Notes: generated by a model from the sequence alone, not told the origin. 40,523 nt of DNA from Clostridia bacterium (GCA_017453605.1 JAFTEP010000224.1:1-40523), one strand, 5' to 3'; positions 7,590-16,596 are shown, numbered from the stretch's first letter. Translations and numbers: made by a program.

Positions 7590-7620
7590 TTGTTTTTGCC
7601 GCGCGAAGATATGTTATAAT
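7590..7620 (+). promoter_or_regulatory. Promoter of the PrsW-like remnant
   Basis: The -10 TATAAT is perfect (7615-7620). The best upstream match is TTGTTT at 7590-7595, with a long 19-bp spacer. It points to the truncated protease gene at 7645, so that gene may still be transcribed. Confidence 0.5.
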
Positions 7621-7644
7621 AGGACAGTTGATGGACAAGGCTTG

Positions 7645-8073
7645 ATGGACAGGTTCTTCGCGGTCGCCTTCACTGACGATCGCGACAAGCTGCTCACCGT
7701 CGCCTTCGCGACCGATATCGGCTTCGCGCTGTTCGAGAACACGATGATCCCGGTGCAGAACGTAGACAACGTGACGGTCGGCTGGGCGATCATCAGGGGC
7801 TTCTCCACCGCGCTGATGCACGGAGTCAGGACCGCCGCCGTCGGCTGCGGAATGAGCTTCATCAAGAAAAAGAAGAAGCTGTTCTGCAGCGGCACCTTCG
7901 CCCTGCTCACTCTTGCCTGCATACATCACGGCATCTTCAATTTGCTCGTTCAGACGGACGACTGCAAATATTTCGGCTTCTTCCTGCCGCTTATGGTGTA
8001 TCTGCCCGTGATCTTCCGGAAGTATATCTACCCGAGGATCAAAGCCTCGAAAGAAAAAAAGGATCCGGCCTGA
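7645..8073 (+). pseudogene. PrsW-type intramembrane protease, N-terminally truncated
   Basis: The 142 residues from ATG 7645 match the C-terminal half of PrsW/PrsW-like membrane metalloproteases. GFALFENT corresponds to the FExxxY-type motif, LMHGVRTAAVG to the conserved His segment, and CIHHGIFN to the HxxxN-type motif. Three or four hydrophobic segments follow the pattern of the family. Family members carry an earlier EExxK-type glutamate motif plus several N-terminal membrane helices, and none of this exists upstream in any frame before the promoter at 7590-7620. Without that motif it is unlikely to be an active protease. The start codon has only a weak AAGG site, and a five-residue mini-frame begins at 7631. 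It could be a degraded gene or a domesticated half-protein. Confidence 0.6.
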
Positions 8074-8100
8074 TCCGGTCCGCAAAAGTTAATAAAGAAA

Positions 8101-8141
8101 GCCTCCCGCGAAAGTCTCGTCCTTTCGCGGGAGGCGGTTTT
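8101..8141. terminator. Bidirectional terminator
   Basis: A perfect 14-bp stem (8101-8114 with 8122-8135) has a 7-nt loop. It is followed by GGTTTTT on the plus strand and by a T-rich TTTCTTT on the minus strand. It separates the convergent PrsW remnant and the permease-GGDEF gene. Confidence 0.92.
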
Positions 8142-8155
8142 TGGAGGCTTATTTT

Positions 8156-10390
8156 TCAGTCTCTTGTCACGGCTCCCATTTTCTTGAGCTGCATCTTGCG
8201 CCCGTACATGGCTTCGTCCGCTCTCTTGAAGACTTCGTGGAACGACTTGTCCTTTTCGGGATCGAAGCGGGCGACGCCCAGGGACGCGACGACTTTGTCG
8301 CTTCCGATGTTAGATTCTATCTTTTCGTTTATCTCTTTCATGATCTCGTCCCGCGCCGTGTAGTCGTGACCCTCGAGCAGGACGACGAATTCGTCGCCCC
8401 CGACGCGGTAGACCGGGCTGTGCTTGAAAAACTCGCAGAGCATCTTGCACGCCGTCCGGATATATTCGTCTCCGTCTTTGTGGCCCATCGTGTCGTTTAT
8501 CATTTTCAGACCGTTCACGTCGCAGACGATGACGGCAAACTCTCCGGCGTCTCCTCCCAAGATCTTCTTTTCAAGTGTTTTTTCCTCGAGCGCGAAGGCG
8601 TGTTTGCTCTTCACGCCGGTGAGGGGATCCGTGAAGGCGACAGTCCGCGCCTCGGCGCGCGCCTCGGTTGCTTTCTTCTCCCACTTTTTCATCGAGAAAT
8701 GGTTGACGAGAAGAACGACAAGACTCACTCCGAAGAGCCCCGTGATGATCAAGACGCTCGTTCTGTCGGCGTCGTGGAGCCTGTCGTGCTGGATAGAGTA
8801 AAATTCGTCTTCGTCCTTTTCGAGGACTCCGCTTTCAGCAGTGCCGTTCTCGTAGTTTCGTATGTCGCTCAGCACCGCGTCCTCTCTGGACTCGTTCAGC
8901 CTCTCGACCCAGGTCATGGTCATGATGACGATGAATGCCAAAAGCGTGATCCAGACGATGATCGCCTTGCCGAAATTCCTCGCGTGATCCTTGCGGATGA
9001 TGCGGTTGAAAAACAAGAGACCGAGAAGGCTCCAGACCGTCATGAGAACGTAGGCCTCCGTCTCGAGCGTGTGGTCCGAGAAGAACTCGGGGAACAGAAG
9101 ATAGACCGAAAAGGCGATCAGGATCAGAAGGAAGATCCCGCTCAAAACGACGTCCTTTTTCTTTTTCTCCTGGCGGGACGCCTTGAAGACCGCGGCGGAT
9201 GCGAAGCCGTAGATGATGGTCGCGCCGATGGTGGTCGTATCGACGCTCCAGCCGATCGCCGTCCTTCCGATGAAGAGGATCGGGACGGACAGGACCAAAA
9301 CCAAGAGGATGCTGCTCGAAGGGATCTGTTTTTTGTTCAGCACGGAAAAGCGCTTGGGAAGGATCCCGTCCTGCGCGACGGCGTAGCAGAGGCGGCTGAC
9401 GGCGCGGAGCATCCCGATGAGGCTCGTGAGCACCAGCGCCAGAAGCGACGCCATCAGGATCCCGACGCCAAGATCGCCGAGGTAATGGTCTGCGGCGTAG
9501 AAGGCGGGCAGCCCCGCGAGCCCCTCGAATTCGTCGAGGCGGCTGATGTAGTCGAGCCAGCCCGAACAGCCCTCGGGATACGCGGAAACGCTCAGCAGTA
9601 TCGCGAAGATATAGAGGGAGGTTATCACGACAAGCGAGACAAAAAGGACTCGGAACATATTGCCGTGCCTGAATTTATACTCCGCGGCGGAATGGCTCAC
9701 GCTCTCGAAACCGATGAACGCCCAGGGCGAAATGAACGCTATGCGGACGATCTGTCTGAGGGCGCTCCCGTCGGGGACGAAGGCGGGCTCCGTCAAGGAC
9801 GAAATGTTTCCGTGTCCGATCATGGCGCCGACAAAGCAGACGGTGATGCCAACGGTGAAGACCGCCGCCATCACGACCATCACGCGGGCGGTGACGATTT
9901 TGGATTTGATGCACAGGAGCGCGACGAGAGCGATCACAACAAAGGTGAGGAGCGCCTCGCCGATATAGACTTCATATCCGAACAGCGTGTAGAGATAGCC
10001 GAAACGGAAGACGTCCAGAAAGTACCTCGCGAAGAGAGGGATGCTCGTCGCGTTCGCCCAGAAGATCGCGATGTAGATAAGGAACAAAAACCACGCCGCC
10101 AGAAAGGCGCGGTCGTATCCGAAAATGTACTTGACGTAGTTATAAAGTCCGCCGGTCCCCGGATATCTGTTGGCGAGGAAATGATAATGGTTTGCGACCA
10201 ACAGCATCATCACGAAGCCGATCACAAGACCTGAGATCGAGCCCAGAGGTCCCGCCTGCGAGAGATAGGTCCTGCCCGTCACGACCAGCGAGCCCCAGCC
10301 GATGGCGGAGCCCACTGACAGAGCCCATACCGACAGGGGCGAGAGGTAGGGCTGAAGAGCCGTGGCGTTAGGATTTGACGGCTTATTCAT
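8156..10390 (-). CDS. Amino-acid permease (APC) fused to GGDEF diguanylate cyclase
   Basis: I chose ATG 10390 (MNKPSNPNATALQP...), preceded by GGGAG, rather than a TTG 33 bases upstream. Residues about 20-490 form an APC-superfamily transporter: SVGSAIGWGSLV in TM1, PGTGGLYNYVK, FIGFESVSHSA in TM6, and about twelve membrane helices. A further periplasmic-facing loop of about 55 residues and one more helix (about 544-564) lead to a short coiled linker (EKKATEARAEARTVAF). The GGDEF domain (about 585-735) has an intact RVGGDEF active site (motif at 664-668). No RxxD inhibitory site stands before it, so product feedback through that site is unlikely. Inference: the permease acts as a substrate sensor that tunes c-di-GMP synthesis at the membrane. 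It is the last gene of the 8156-16418 operon. Confidence 0.93.
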   Translation of the reverse strand: MNKPSNPNATALQPYLSPLSVWALSVGSAIGWGSLVVTGRTYLSQAGPLGSISGLVIGFVMMLLVANHYHFLANRYPGTGGLYNYVKYIFGYDRAFLAAWFLFLIYIAIFWANATSIPLFARYFLDVFRFGYLYTLFGYEVYIGEALLTFVVIALVALLCIKSKIVTARVMVVMAAVFTVGITVCFVGAMIGHGNISSLTEPAFVPDGSALRQIVRIAFISPWAFIGFESVSHSAAEYKFRHGNMFRVLFVSLVVITSLYIFAILLSVSAYPEGCSGWLDYISRLDEFEGLAGLPAFYAADHYLGDLGVGILMASLLALVLTSLIGMLRAVSRLCYAVAQDGILPKRFSVLNKKQIPSSSILLVLVLSVPILFIGRTAIGWSVDTTTIGATIIYGFASAAVFKASRQEKKKKDVVLSGIFLLILIAFSVYLLFPEFFSDHTLETEAYVLMTVWSLLGLLFFNRIIRKDHARNFGKAIIVWITLLAFIVIMTMTWVERLNESREDAVLSDIRNYENGTAESGVLEKDEDEFYSIQHDRLHDADRTSVLIITGLFGVSLVVLLVNHFSMKKWEKKATEARAEARTVAFTDPLTGVKSKHAFALEEKTLEKKILGGDAGEFAVIVCDVNGLKMINDTMGHKDGDEYIRTACKMLCEFFKHSPVYRVGGDEFVVLLEGHDYTARDEIMKEINEKIESNIGSDKVVASLGVARFDPEKDKSFHEVFKRADEAMYGRKMQLKKMGAVTRD

Positions 10391-10409
10391 CAAAGTGCGC
10401 TCCCTGACG

Positions 10410-10745
10410 TCACAGAGCGGCAAGCTCGTTTGTTTTGGCGACTATCTGTTCGTAAAGCGCCCGGTGATCTCCGGGAGTTTTGTTTCTGAGAAGCTCCGTC
10501 AGCTCTCCGAGAGGAATGGAGATAGGGGTGAGCGCCAGATTGTTCACGCCGCCCTTCAGCTTGTGAGCGAGGGCGAAGGCCTTGTCGGGGTCTCCTTCGT
10601 CGAGCGCGGCTCCGAGCGAGCCCGAAGACAGCTCGGCTAAAGTTATCCCCACGAGGCGAAGATAGAGAGCCTCGTTGTTTGCACAGCGCGACAGTCCTGT
10701 GGCGACGTCCGCGCCGAATCCTTTCAGTTTTTCGACGGTCAGCAT
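10410..10745 (-). CDS. Histidine phosphotransfer (HPt) protein
   Basis: This is a free-standing 111-residue HPt domain. The phosphoacceptor motif ALAHKLKGGVNNLAL contains H61, followed by the KG pair typical of the family. The rest is predicted to be an all-helical bundle, as expected. The start at 10745 overlaps the 3' end of the REC-GGDEF-EAL gene by 7 bases, and the permease-GGDEF gene begins 19 bases after the stop. Role by family and context: it relays phosphate from the receiver domains of the hybrid kinase (12479-16189) to the response regulator next door. The kinase has no HPt of its own, so this protein would complete a four-step phosphorelay. Confidence 0.92.
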   Translation of the reverse strand: MLTVEKLKGFGADVATGLSRCANNEALYLRLVGITLAELSSGSLGAALDEGDPDKAFALAHKLKGGVNNLALTPISIPLGELTELLRNKTPGDHRALYEQIVAKTNELAAL

Positions 10746-12463
10746 AAAACACCCTCCGTTTTGAGATTTTTTTTGAGATTTTTAACAATGAATTCTTCAA
10801 ATTCGTCCGCCGGCAGGGGACGGGAGAAATAGTAGCCCTGTATCAAGTCGCAGCCCATCGCTTTCAGGTTGGAATACTGCTCTGCGGTCTCCACACCCTC
10901 CGCGATAGTCGGCACCCCGAAGGATCTCGCGAGCCCTATCATCGCTTCGAGAAGCCTTGTGTCCTTTCTTTGGCTGAACGCGCTCCGGATGAACTGCATA
11001 TCGAGCTTCAGCGCGTCGATCGGCATATTTGAAAGCATGCTCAGCGAGGAATAGCCGGATCCGAAATCGTCCATTTCGATCCTGAAGCCGAGCCTGCGGA
11101 GGTCTTTCACGGTTTTGATGATAAAGTCCGTCTTTTCAGTATATGCGGACTCGGTGATCTCGAGCAGCAGGTCTTCGGTGGAAATTTTGTTTTTCTTCGC
11201 GATGTCAAGAAATCTTTCCGTCAGTTCGGGATCGTAGAGGTCGATCCTCGACACGTTGACCGAGACCGGGAGCGTGATCTTCAGGCGATCCTTCCAGGCT
11301 TTTATATGCGCTGCGGTCTGCGCCCAGACGTAGTGATCGAGCTCCTGTATCAAGCCGTTTTTCTCGAACAGCGGGATGAAGACGCCGGGGCTGACCATCC
11401 CGAGCTTCGGGTGCTTCCACCTCACAAGCGCCTCGGCGCTCGCAAGCACCGGCTCGTCGCGCCTGACGTCGAATTTCGGCTGGAAGAAGACGGCGAACTG
11501 CTTCTGGCTGATCGCGGCCTTAAAATCGTCTATAAGCTGTTCCTCGAGGATCTCCGCCTCGCGCATCGAGTGGTCGAAAAATCCGACGGGAGCGGTCAGA
11601 TGGTCCCGGGCGGTGTCCGCCGCCATTTTCGCGCGGTCGAACCTGCGCTCAATATCTATCGTTTTGTCCGCGTCGACGTAGACGCCCATCCTCAGACGGA
11701 CGCGGTTCTTGCCGAAGCCGACGTCGTCAAGACCCGCCGACAGCCTCGCGAGCAGAGCCTCGTGATCGTCTATGTGCCTGCAGTAGAGCAGAAACGTGTC
11801 CGCGCCGCTGCGGCAGACGATGCCGCCCGCCTCGTTGACGTAGTCCGTGGCGTTGACCGCGATGCGCTTCAGGACCTCGTTCCCGCGGGCTTTCCCGAAG
11901 CGGTCGTTTATCGTATGGAAGTGGTTGACGTCGAACACTATCGCGTCGACCGGCGCGTCCTTGTGATAAAGATCGAGCTGAGCGGCGTAGCGGTAGAAGA
12001 ATTCTTTGTTGTATAATCCCGTCAGCTGATCCCTCTCTGTCAGACGCAGGGTCTCGCGGTCCTCGGAGAGTTCCACGGTACGAAGGATCCTGGCGAGGAT
12101 CACCTTTGACGCCGGGTAGGGCTTCGGGATGAAGTCGATCGCGCCGAGAGTGAGGCACTCCACCTCGGCCTCGTGGTCGGAGGTCATGACGATGACCGGC
12201 AGGCGCGAGGACGCGGGATCGCTCTTTATCCTGCTGAGGACGTCGATGCCCGTTATCCCGGGAAGGTTCAGATCGAGCAGGACCATGCTCAGCGTTTCGT
12301 GTTGAGCCCGGATCACTTCCAGCGCTTCCTCGCCGGTCTCGGCGATGACGACCGAGTAGGTCTCGCCGATGCTCGCCTTCATCATTTCCTGACAGACGAT
12401 GTCGTCCTCGACCAGCAGAATTCGCCTTTTTTCAGATATCCTGAACGTTTTTTTATCGGTCAT
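10739..12463 (-). CDS. Response regulator REC-GGDEF(degenerate)-EAL, c-di-GMP phosphodiesterase
   Basis: This is a 574-residue cytosolic protein. The receiver domain (about 12-130) has D64 in LLDLNLPG and K114 in IPKPY. The GGDEF-like domain (about 140-290) reads SGADT at 219-223 where GGDEF should be, so cyclase activity is probably lost. The EAL domain (about 310-560) keeps all the hallmarks: AEALVRW (E344), EITES (435-439), DDFGSGYSS (465-473), KLD and AEGVET (521-526). The predicted activity is therefore hydrolysis of c-di-GMP to pGpG, gated by phosphorylation of D64. The gene starts 15 bases after the hybrid kinase stop and overlaps the HPt start. The degenerate GGDEF may bind GTP as an allosteric input, as known for some GGDEF-EAL proteins. 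Confidence 0.95.
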   Translation of the reverse strand: MTDKKTFRISEKRRILLVEDDIVCQEMMKASIGETYSVVIAETGEEALEVIRAQHETLSMVLLDLNLPGITGIDVLSRIKSDPASSRLPVIVMTSDHEAEVECLTLGAIDFIPKPYPASKVILARILRTVELSEDRETLRLTERDQLTGLYNKEFFYRYAAQLDLYHKDAPVDAIVFDVNHFHTINDRFGKARGNEVLKRIAVNATDYVNEAGGIVCRSGADTFLLYCRHIDDHEALLARLSAGLDDVGFGKNRVRLRMGVYVDADKTIDIERRFDRAKMAADTARDHLTAPVGFFDHSMREAEILEEQLIDDFKAAISQKQFAVFFQPKFDVRRDEPVLASAEALVRWKHPKLGMVSPGVFIPLFEKNGLIQELDHYVWAQTAAHIKAWKDRLKITLPVSVNVSRIDLYDPELTERFLDIAKKNKISTEDLLLEITESAYTEKTDFIIKTVKDLRRLGFRIEMDDFGSGYSSLSMLSNMPIDALKLDMQFIRSAFSQRKDTRLLEAMIGLARSFGVPTIAEGVETAEQYSNLKAMGCDLIQGYYFSRPLPADEFEEFIVKNLKKNLKTEGVLC

Positions 12464-12478
12464 AAAAGCTTCTCCTCG

Positions 12479-15400
12479 TTATTGCTTCGTCCGGTTCTCG
12501 TTTTCCCAGATCAGTTCTTCGAGAGTCCTGTATAAAAACTCCGCTTCCACGGGCTTTGACAGGTGGGCGTTCATCCCCGCCTGCAGCGAGCTCTGGACGT
12601 CCTCGTCGAAAGCGTTCGCCGTCATCGCGATGATCGGCACGGTCTTCGCGTCGGGTCTTGGGAGCTTTCTGATCGTTCTCGTCGCCTCCAGACCGTCCAT
12701 TTCCGGCATCCGCACGTCCATCAGGATCGCGTCGTAATAGCCCGGAGCGCTCTTTTCGAAGGTCTCGACGGCGATCTTTCCGTTCTCGGCGTGATCCACT
12801 ATCACTCCGCACAGCCCCATGACCTCTCTGACGATCTCCGCGTTGACTATGAAGTCCTCCGCAAGAAGAACGCGCTTTCCCGAAAGCTCCTCGCGGCATA
12901 TCCTGCGGCGCGCGCTCATCCCGCTGCGTCTGACCGTCCTCAGTATCTCGTCGACGGCGTCGGAGGCGAACGCTGACTTTGATAAGAATCCGTCCGCCGC
13001 GGCGCCCGGCGCGCCGTCCGTGATCTCGTCCCGGTTGTACGCCGTCAGGATTATGACGGCGGTCTCTTTGCCGTAACGGGTCTTGATCTCTCCGGCGATA
13101 TTTTCTTCGTCGCTCCCGGCCAGTTTCCGGTCGAGGAGCACGAGGTTGAACGGATCGTGTCTTGCGTGGGAGACTTCGAGCATTTCGAGCGCTCCCTTGC
13201 CGGACGGGCAGGATTCCGTTCTGATCCCCGACTCCTCCATCACGAGCTTCGCGTGCTCGCCGGAGACGGGATCGGCGTCGACTACAAGGGCGTGCAGATC
13301 GCCCGCGGCGACCGCGTCGGGGCTGAAGGACGGATCGTGGCAGTTTTTCAGCGTCACGTCGACCGTGAACTCGGTCCCTACGCCCTTTGTAGATTCCACC
13401 GATATCGTGCCGTTCATCAGTTCGACGATGTTTCTTGTTATCGCCAGTCCCAGACCGGTGCTGCCGTATTTCCCGCTCCTGCCGCTGTTTTCCTGCGAGA
13501 ACGAATCGAACACCTTCGGGAGAAATTCCTTGCTGATCCCGATCCCGGTGTCCTTGACTGAGAACCTCAGCGTCGACTGATCCTCGAAATCGTTGATCTT
13601 TTCGACTACGAACGTGACGCTTCCGGGCGCGTCAGTGAATTTGACGGCGTTGCTCAGGATGTTGACGAGCACCTGCTTGAGGCGCATATCGTCGCCGATG
13701 TAGTGATCGTCGGGCTCTCCCAAAACTTTGCACTCGAATTTCAGCCCTTTTTCGCCGCACTGCGACGTGACCATCGTGTTGATCTGCTCGAGCATCTCGC
13801 TCAGCGAGAACTCCTCTCTTCTGAGGACGAGCTTTCCCGATTCGATCCGGCTCATATCGAGGATGTCGTTTATGAGCCCGAGAAGATGCTTTGCGCTCCC
13901 GCCGATCTGCTTTAAGTACCCGCGCGTCTTTTCGGGCAGGCTCTCGTCGCGCAGAGCCAGACTGTCCAGCCCGATGATCGCGTTCATCGGAGTGCGGATC
14001 TCGTGGCTCATACTCGAAAGGAACGCGGTCTTCGCCCTGTTCGCTCCCTCCGCCGCGGTGAGCGCCTCGCCGAGCGCCTGGTTTTTCGCCATGGCGTCGC
14101 GCATTTCGGCGTCGATGACCGTCAAGCCGAGCCCGACGGCGTGAACGATGTGGTCGTCGCGGTTCTCGGCGTGTCTCACGCCCGCCATGCGGATCATTTC
14201 GTAGTACTCTTTGCCGCCGCGCTGAGCGAGGTAGCGGTAGGCGATTATCACGTCCTTACTGAGCGCCTCGCGCACGTGAACGGGATCGATGAACTGCAAA
14301 AAGCCCTCTCTGTAGCTTTCGGCGACGGAATGCTCTGCGTACCAGGTGAACCTTTCGAGGTAGTTGAAATGGATCCCCTCGCGCGTCTGTTCGGTATCCG
14401 TCGGGTCCGCTCTGTAGCACACGGCGTCGTTTTTGTCAAGATCGACGTGATAGACGCATCTGTAGTCCGAAGCGAGCGCCGTTATCATCTTTTCGAGCTG
14501 TTCGCGGCTCTCCTTCTGCTCGATAAGCTCTTTGTTGGCGCGTTCGAGTTCTTTTTTCGCGGCGTCTTTTGTTTCTATCTCGCGCTTCGAGCGCCTTCTG
14601 TCGCGGACAAGAAGCAGGATGATCACGACAGCGACTCCGACGATGACGCTGACGAAGAAGAATGCGTTGTCGCGGAACATATCTGCAAACGAATAGGAAT
14701 AGAGCTTGTACGTATATCGGAAGGCGAGTGTCTGAGCGTAGTCCGGACCGAGCACGCTGATGGCGCGGTTGACGAGCTTCAGAAGCCCTTCGTTCCCGAG
14801 CCTGACGCCGAAGCATCTGTCGTCGTCGTAGGAAGTCTGCAGGATGACGAGGTCCTTATAACGGCTGTTTCTCAAAATGTCGTTCACTCTGAGTCCGTTG
14901 AGCGTCGTGCAGCTTGCCTTGCCGCTGTCGACGGCTTTCAGGCATGCGTCGACCGACGGATAAAAGCTGATGACGGCGTCGGGATAGTGGGTCTTCACGA
15001 AGTAATACTGCATGCGGTTGTTTTCGTTCACCGCGAAATTCAGCACAGTCGCTTCGCTGAATTCTCCTTTATATACAAGCTCGGTCACCGCGGAAACGAC
15101 CGCGCCCGATTGGAAAATGCCGCTCTCTTCGGAATAGTAGAGCCCTCCGCCGACCGGGAATGCAACGTCGATCTCGCCGCTCACGAGGGAAGATATCATA
15201 TCGAGGTAATTGTCAAAGCTCTTATAGCCGACCTTCAGTCCGTCGATCTTCAGCCTCTCGAGCATCCCCGGAACAAGATCGCGTATAAGTCCCGTGACGT
15301 TCCCGGAGGCGTCCTGATCGCAGTAGGGGAGATAGTTTTTCAGGTATCCGACGCTGAGCGTATCGTGTTCCGAGAGCCATTTTTTCTCGACGGCGGAAAA

Positions 15401-16189
15401 CGCCCTGCCGGATATGCTCACCGGATAATACTTGTTTCTGAGGGAATTTATGAAATTCGGCTCGTTTTCGGAGAGTTCCGACTGCGCCGCGTTCAGTTCT
15501 TTGAGAAGATCGGGTCTTGTTTTACTGACGCAGAGATAGTAGTCGGAGGCGCCGAACGAACAGAGCAACTCTGCGTCCGGTCTGCCGTATGCTCCGTCGC
15601 CCTCGGCGGCGAGAATGTCTATGCCGCGGCTGTCGAAGGCCTCGAAGAGCGGCCCGTAGTCGCGGAAGACTTCGACCTGAGCGGTTATATTTTTTTCGTC
15701 AAGAAATTCGCGCAGACGGTCAGCCGTCGCGCTGTCGAGAACGCCGATCTTTTTCCCGCCGAGCGTCGCGGTGTCGAGAGTTATATCCTCGTCGTCAAGA
15801 TGCTTTATAAGGCTGTAGTTCTCGTGTCCCATGGGGGAGTCCGGGTATCCGATGAGAGCTTCGCGCTCCTCTTTCCACGCAAGACCCGCGAGAAAATCTA
15901 TCTTGCCGTCAAGAAGCATCTGGTACAGATCGCCGAATTCACCGTAGACGTATTCATATTTCCAGCCGGTGTATTCGGACAGCTTCTGATAGTATTCGTA
16001 GGAATAGCCGGTCTTGACCGAGTCTTCGCCCGCGCCCTCCTGGAACACCTCGTTTTCGTAGTATCCGACCCTCACGGGTTTTTGCCCGCCGTCTGCCGCG
16101 AACACCTGCGCGACCGCGCCGACCGCAAAGATGACGCAGATCAGGACGCATATTCGGGCGGTATATTTTATCCTTTTGCCGTATTTCAT
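12479..16189 (-). CDS. BvgS-like hybrid histidine kinase with tandem solute-binding domains and two receivers
   Basis: I chose ATG 16189 (MKYGKRIKYTARIC...), which begins a signal-anchor; ATGs at 16243 and 16216 lie inside the preceding gene. Domain order in 1236 residues: N-terminal membrane segment (about 8-32); first SBP_bac_3-type domain (about 38-255); second SBP-type domain (about 275-490); membrane helix (about 509-527); coiled segment; PAS-like region (about 570-695); HisKA with the phosphoacceptor in SSMSHEIRTPMN (H729); HATPase with N box NILSNAVKF and G boxes DTGIGIS and GSTGLGL; receiver 1 (D1020 in LLDRK); receiver 2 (D1158 in LMDVRMPEMDG). It resembles BvgS but lacks the C-terminal HPt, which is encoded at 10410-10745. 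It probably senses a small extracellular ligand such as an amino acid. Confidence 0.95.
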   Translation of the reverse strand: MKYGKRIKYTARICVLICVIFAVGAVAQVFAADGGQKPVRVGYYENEVFQEGAGEDSVKTGYSYEYYQKLSEYTGWKYEYVYGEFGDLYQMLLDGKIDFLAGLAWKEEREALIGYPDSPMGHENYSLIKHLDDEDITLDTATLGGKKIGVLDSATADRLREFLDEKNITAQVEVFRDYGPLFEAFDSRGIDILAAEGDGAYGRPDAELLCSFGASDYYLCVSKTRPDLLKELNAAQSELSENEPNFINSLRNKYYPVSISGRAFSAVEKKWLSEHDTLSVGYLKNYLPYCDQDASGNVTGLIRDLVPGMLERLKIDGLKVGYKSFDNYLDMISSLVSGEIDVAFPVGGGLYYSEESGIFQSGAVVSAVTELVYKGEFSEATVLNFAVNENNRMQYYFVKTHYPDAVISFYPSVDACLKAVDSGKASCTTLNGLRVNDILRNSRYKDLVILQTSYDDDRCFGVRLGNEGLLKLVNRAISVLGPDYAQTLAFRYTYKLYSYSFADMFRDNAFFFVSVIVGVAVVIILLLVRDRRRSKREIETKDAAKKELERANKELIEQKESREQLEKMITALASDYRCVYHVDLDKNDAVCYRADPTDTEQTREGIHFNYLERFTWYAEHSVAESYREGFLQFIDPVHVREALSKDVIIAYRYLAQRGGKEYYEMIRMAGVRHAENRDDHIVHAVGLGLTVIDAEMRDAMAKNQALGEALTAAEGANRAKTAFLSSMSHEIRTPMNAIIGLDSLALRDESLPEKTRGYLKQIGGSAKHLLGLINDILDMSRIESGKLVLRREEFSLSEMLEQINTMVTSQCGEKGLKFECKVLGEPDDHYIGDDMRLKQVLVNILSNAVKFTDAPGSVTFVVEKINDFEDQSTLRFSVKDTGIGISKEFLPKVFDSFSQENSGRSGKYGSTGLGLAITRNIVELMNGTISVESTKGVGTEFTVDVTLKNCHDPSFSPDAVAAGDLHALVVDADPVSGEHAKLVMEESGIRTESCPSGKGALEMLEVSHARHDPFNLVLLDRKLAGSDEENIAGEIKTRYGKETAVIILTAYNRDEITDGAPGAAADGFLSKSAFASDAVDEILRTVRRSGMSARRRICREELSGKRVLLAEDFIVNAEIVREVMGLCGVIVDHAENGKIAVETFEKSAPGYYDAILMDVRMPEMDGLEATRTIRKLPRPDAKTVPIIAMTANAFDEDVQSSLQAGMNAHLSKPVEAEFLYRTLEELIWENENRTKQ

Positions 16190-16205
16190 AAAAAGCCGCT
16201 CTCTC

Positions 16206-16418
16206 TCAGTCGTTTTCATCGGGAATGAAGTCCATGATTTCATCGGGCTTGACGCCGAGCGCCTTGCAGATCCTGCCGACTATATCAGTCGTTATATCCT
16301 CGCCGCGGGCAAGCTTGTTCATCTGATACTGTGTCAGATGGGCCTTCTCCTGCAGTTCCTTCTTTTTCATACTGCGATCCACAAGTATGTGCCAGAGTTT
16401 TTTGTAGCTTGTTGCCAT
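16206..16418 (-). CDS. XRE/Cro-type HTH regulator, 70 aa
   Basis: This small single-domain DNA-binding protein has its HTH around KKELQEKAHLTQYQMNKLAR, followed by the typical C-terminal helix IVGRICKALGVKPDEIMDF, as in the Cro/C1 HTH_3/HTH_26 families. ATG 16418 follows an AGGGGGATCT site. It stands first in the operon, 16 bases before the hybrid kinase, directly after a good promoter, so autoregulation of the signalling operon is the simplest guess. It has no ligand or dimerisation domain of its own. Confidence 0.93.
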   Translation of the reverse strand: MATSYKKLWHILVDRSMKKKELQEKAHLTQYQMNKLARGEDITTDIVGRICKALGVKPDEIMDFIPDEND

Positions 16419-16466
16419 TCAGATCCCCCTGAAACTTCTTACTGTTGTATCGTAACGCTTTCGTAT

Positions 16467-16495
16467 ATTGTACCACCTCCCACGCCAAAAATCAA
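16467..16495 (-). promoter_or_regulatory. Promoter of the phosphorelay/c-di-GMP operon
   Basis: The minus-strand -35 is TTGATT (16490-16495), the spacer is 17 bp, and the -10 is TACAAT (16467-16472). The start codon of the XRE gene lies about 50 bases downstream. No other promoter is evident within the five-gene operon. Confidence 0.65.
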
Positions 16496-16538
16496 TAATA
16501 TTTGCGAAATTTCAATGTTCTTTTACGCCTTGCGACAC

Positions 16539-16565
16539 AAAAAGCGAGCCAAAAGGCTCGCTTTT
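16539..16565 (-). terminator. Terminator of the isomerase-family gene
   Basis: On the minus strand GGCTCGC pairs with GCGAGCC across a four-base loop, extended by A/T pairs to 11 bp, with five T after the stem core (16539-16543). It lies about 30 bases after the stop at 16597. Confidence 0.88.
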
Positions 16566-16596
16566 CGGTGTCTTGATATTTATCGTCCCGGGGCGG

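Noticed and set aside
8141..10234. A 697-codon open frame on the plus strand opposite the permease-GGDEF gene
   Set aside because: It is a composition shadow: the product is low-complexity (runs of Asp, Glu, Arg, Val), has no start context and lies opposite a gene with clear motifs.
14003..16228. A 741-codon open frame on the plus strand opposite the hybrid kinase
   Set aside because: The minus strand encodes all kinase and receiver motifs; the opposite product has no recognisable feature or ribosome binding site.
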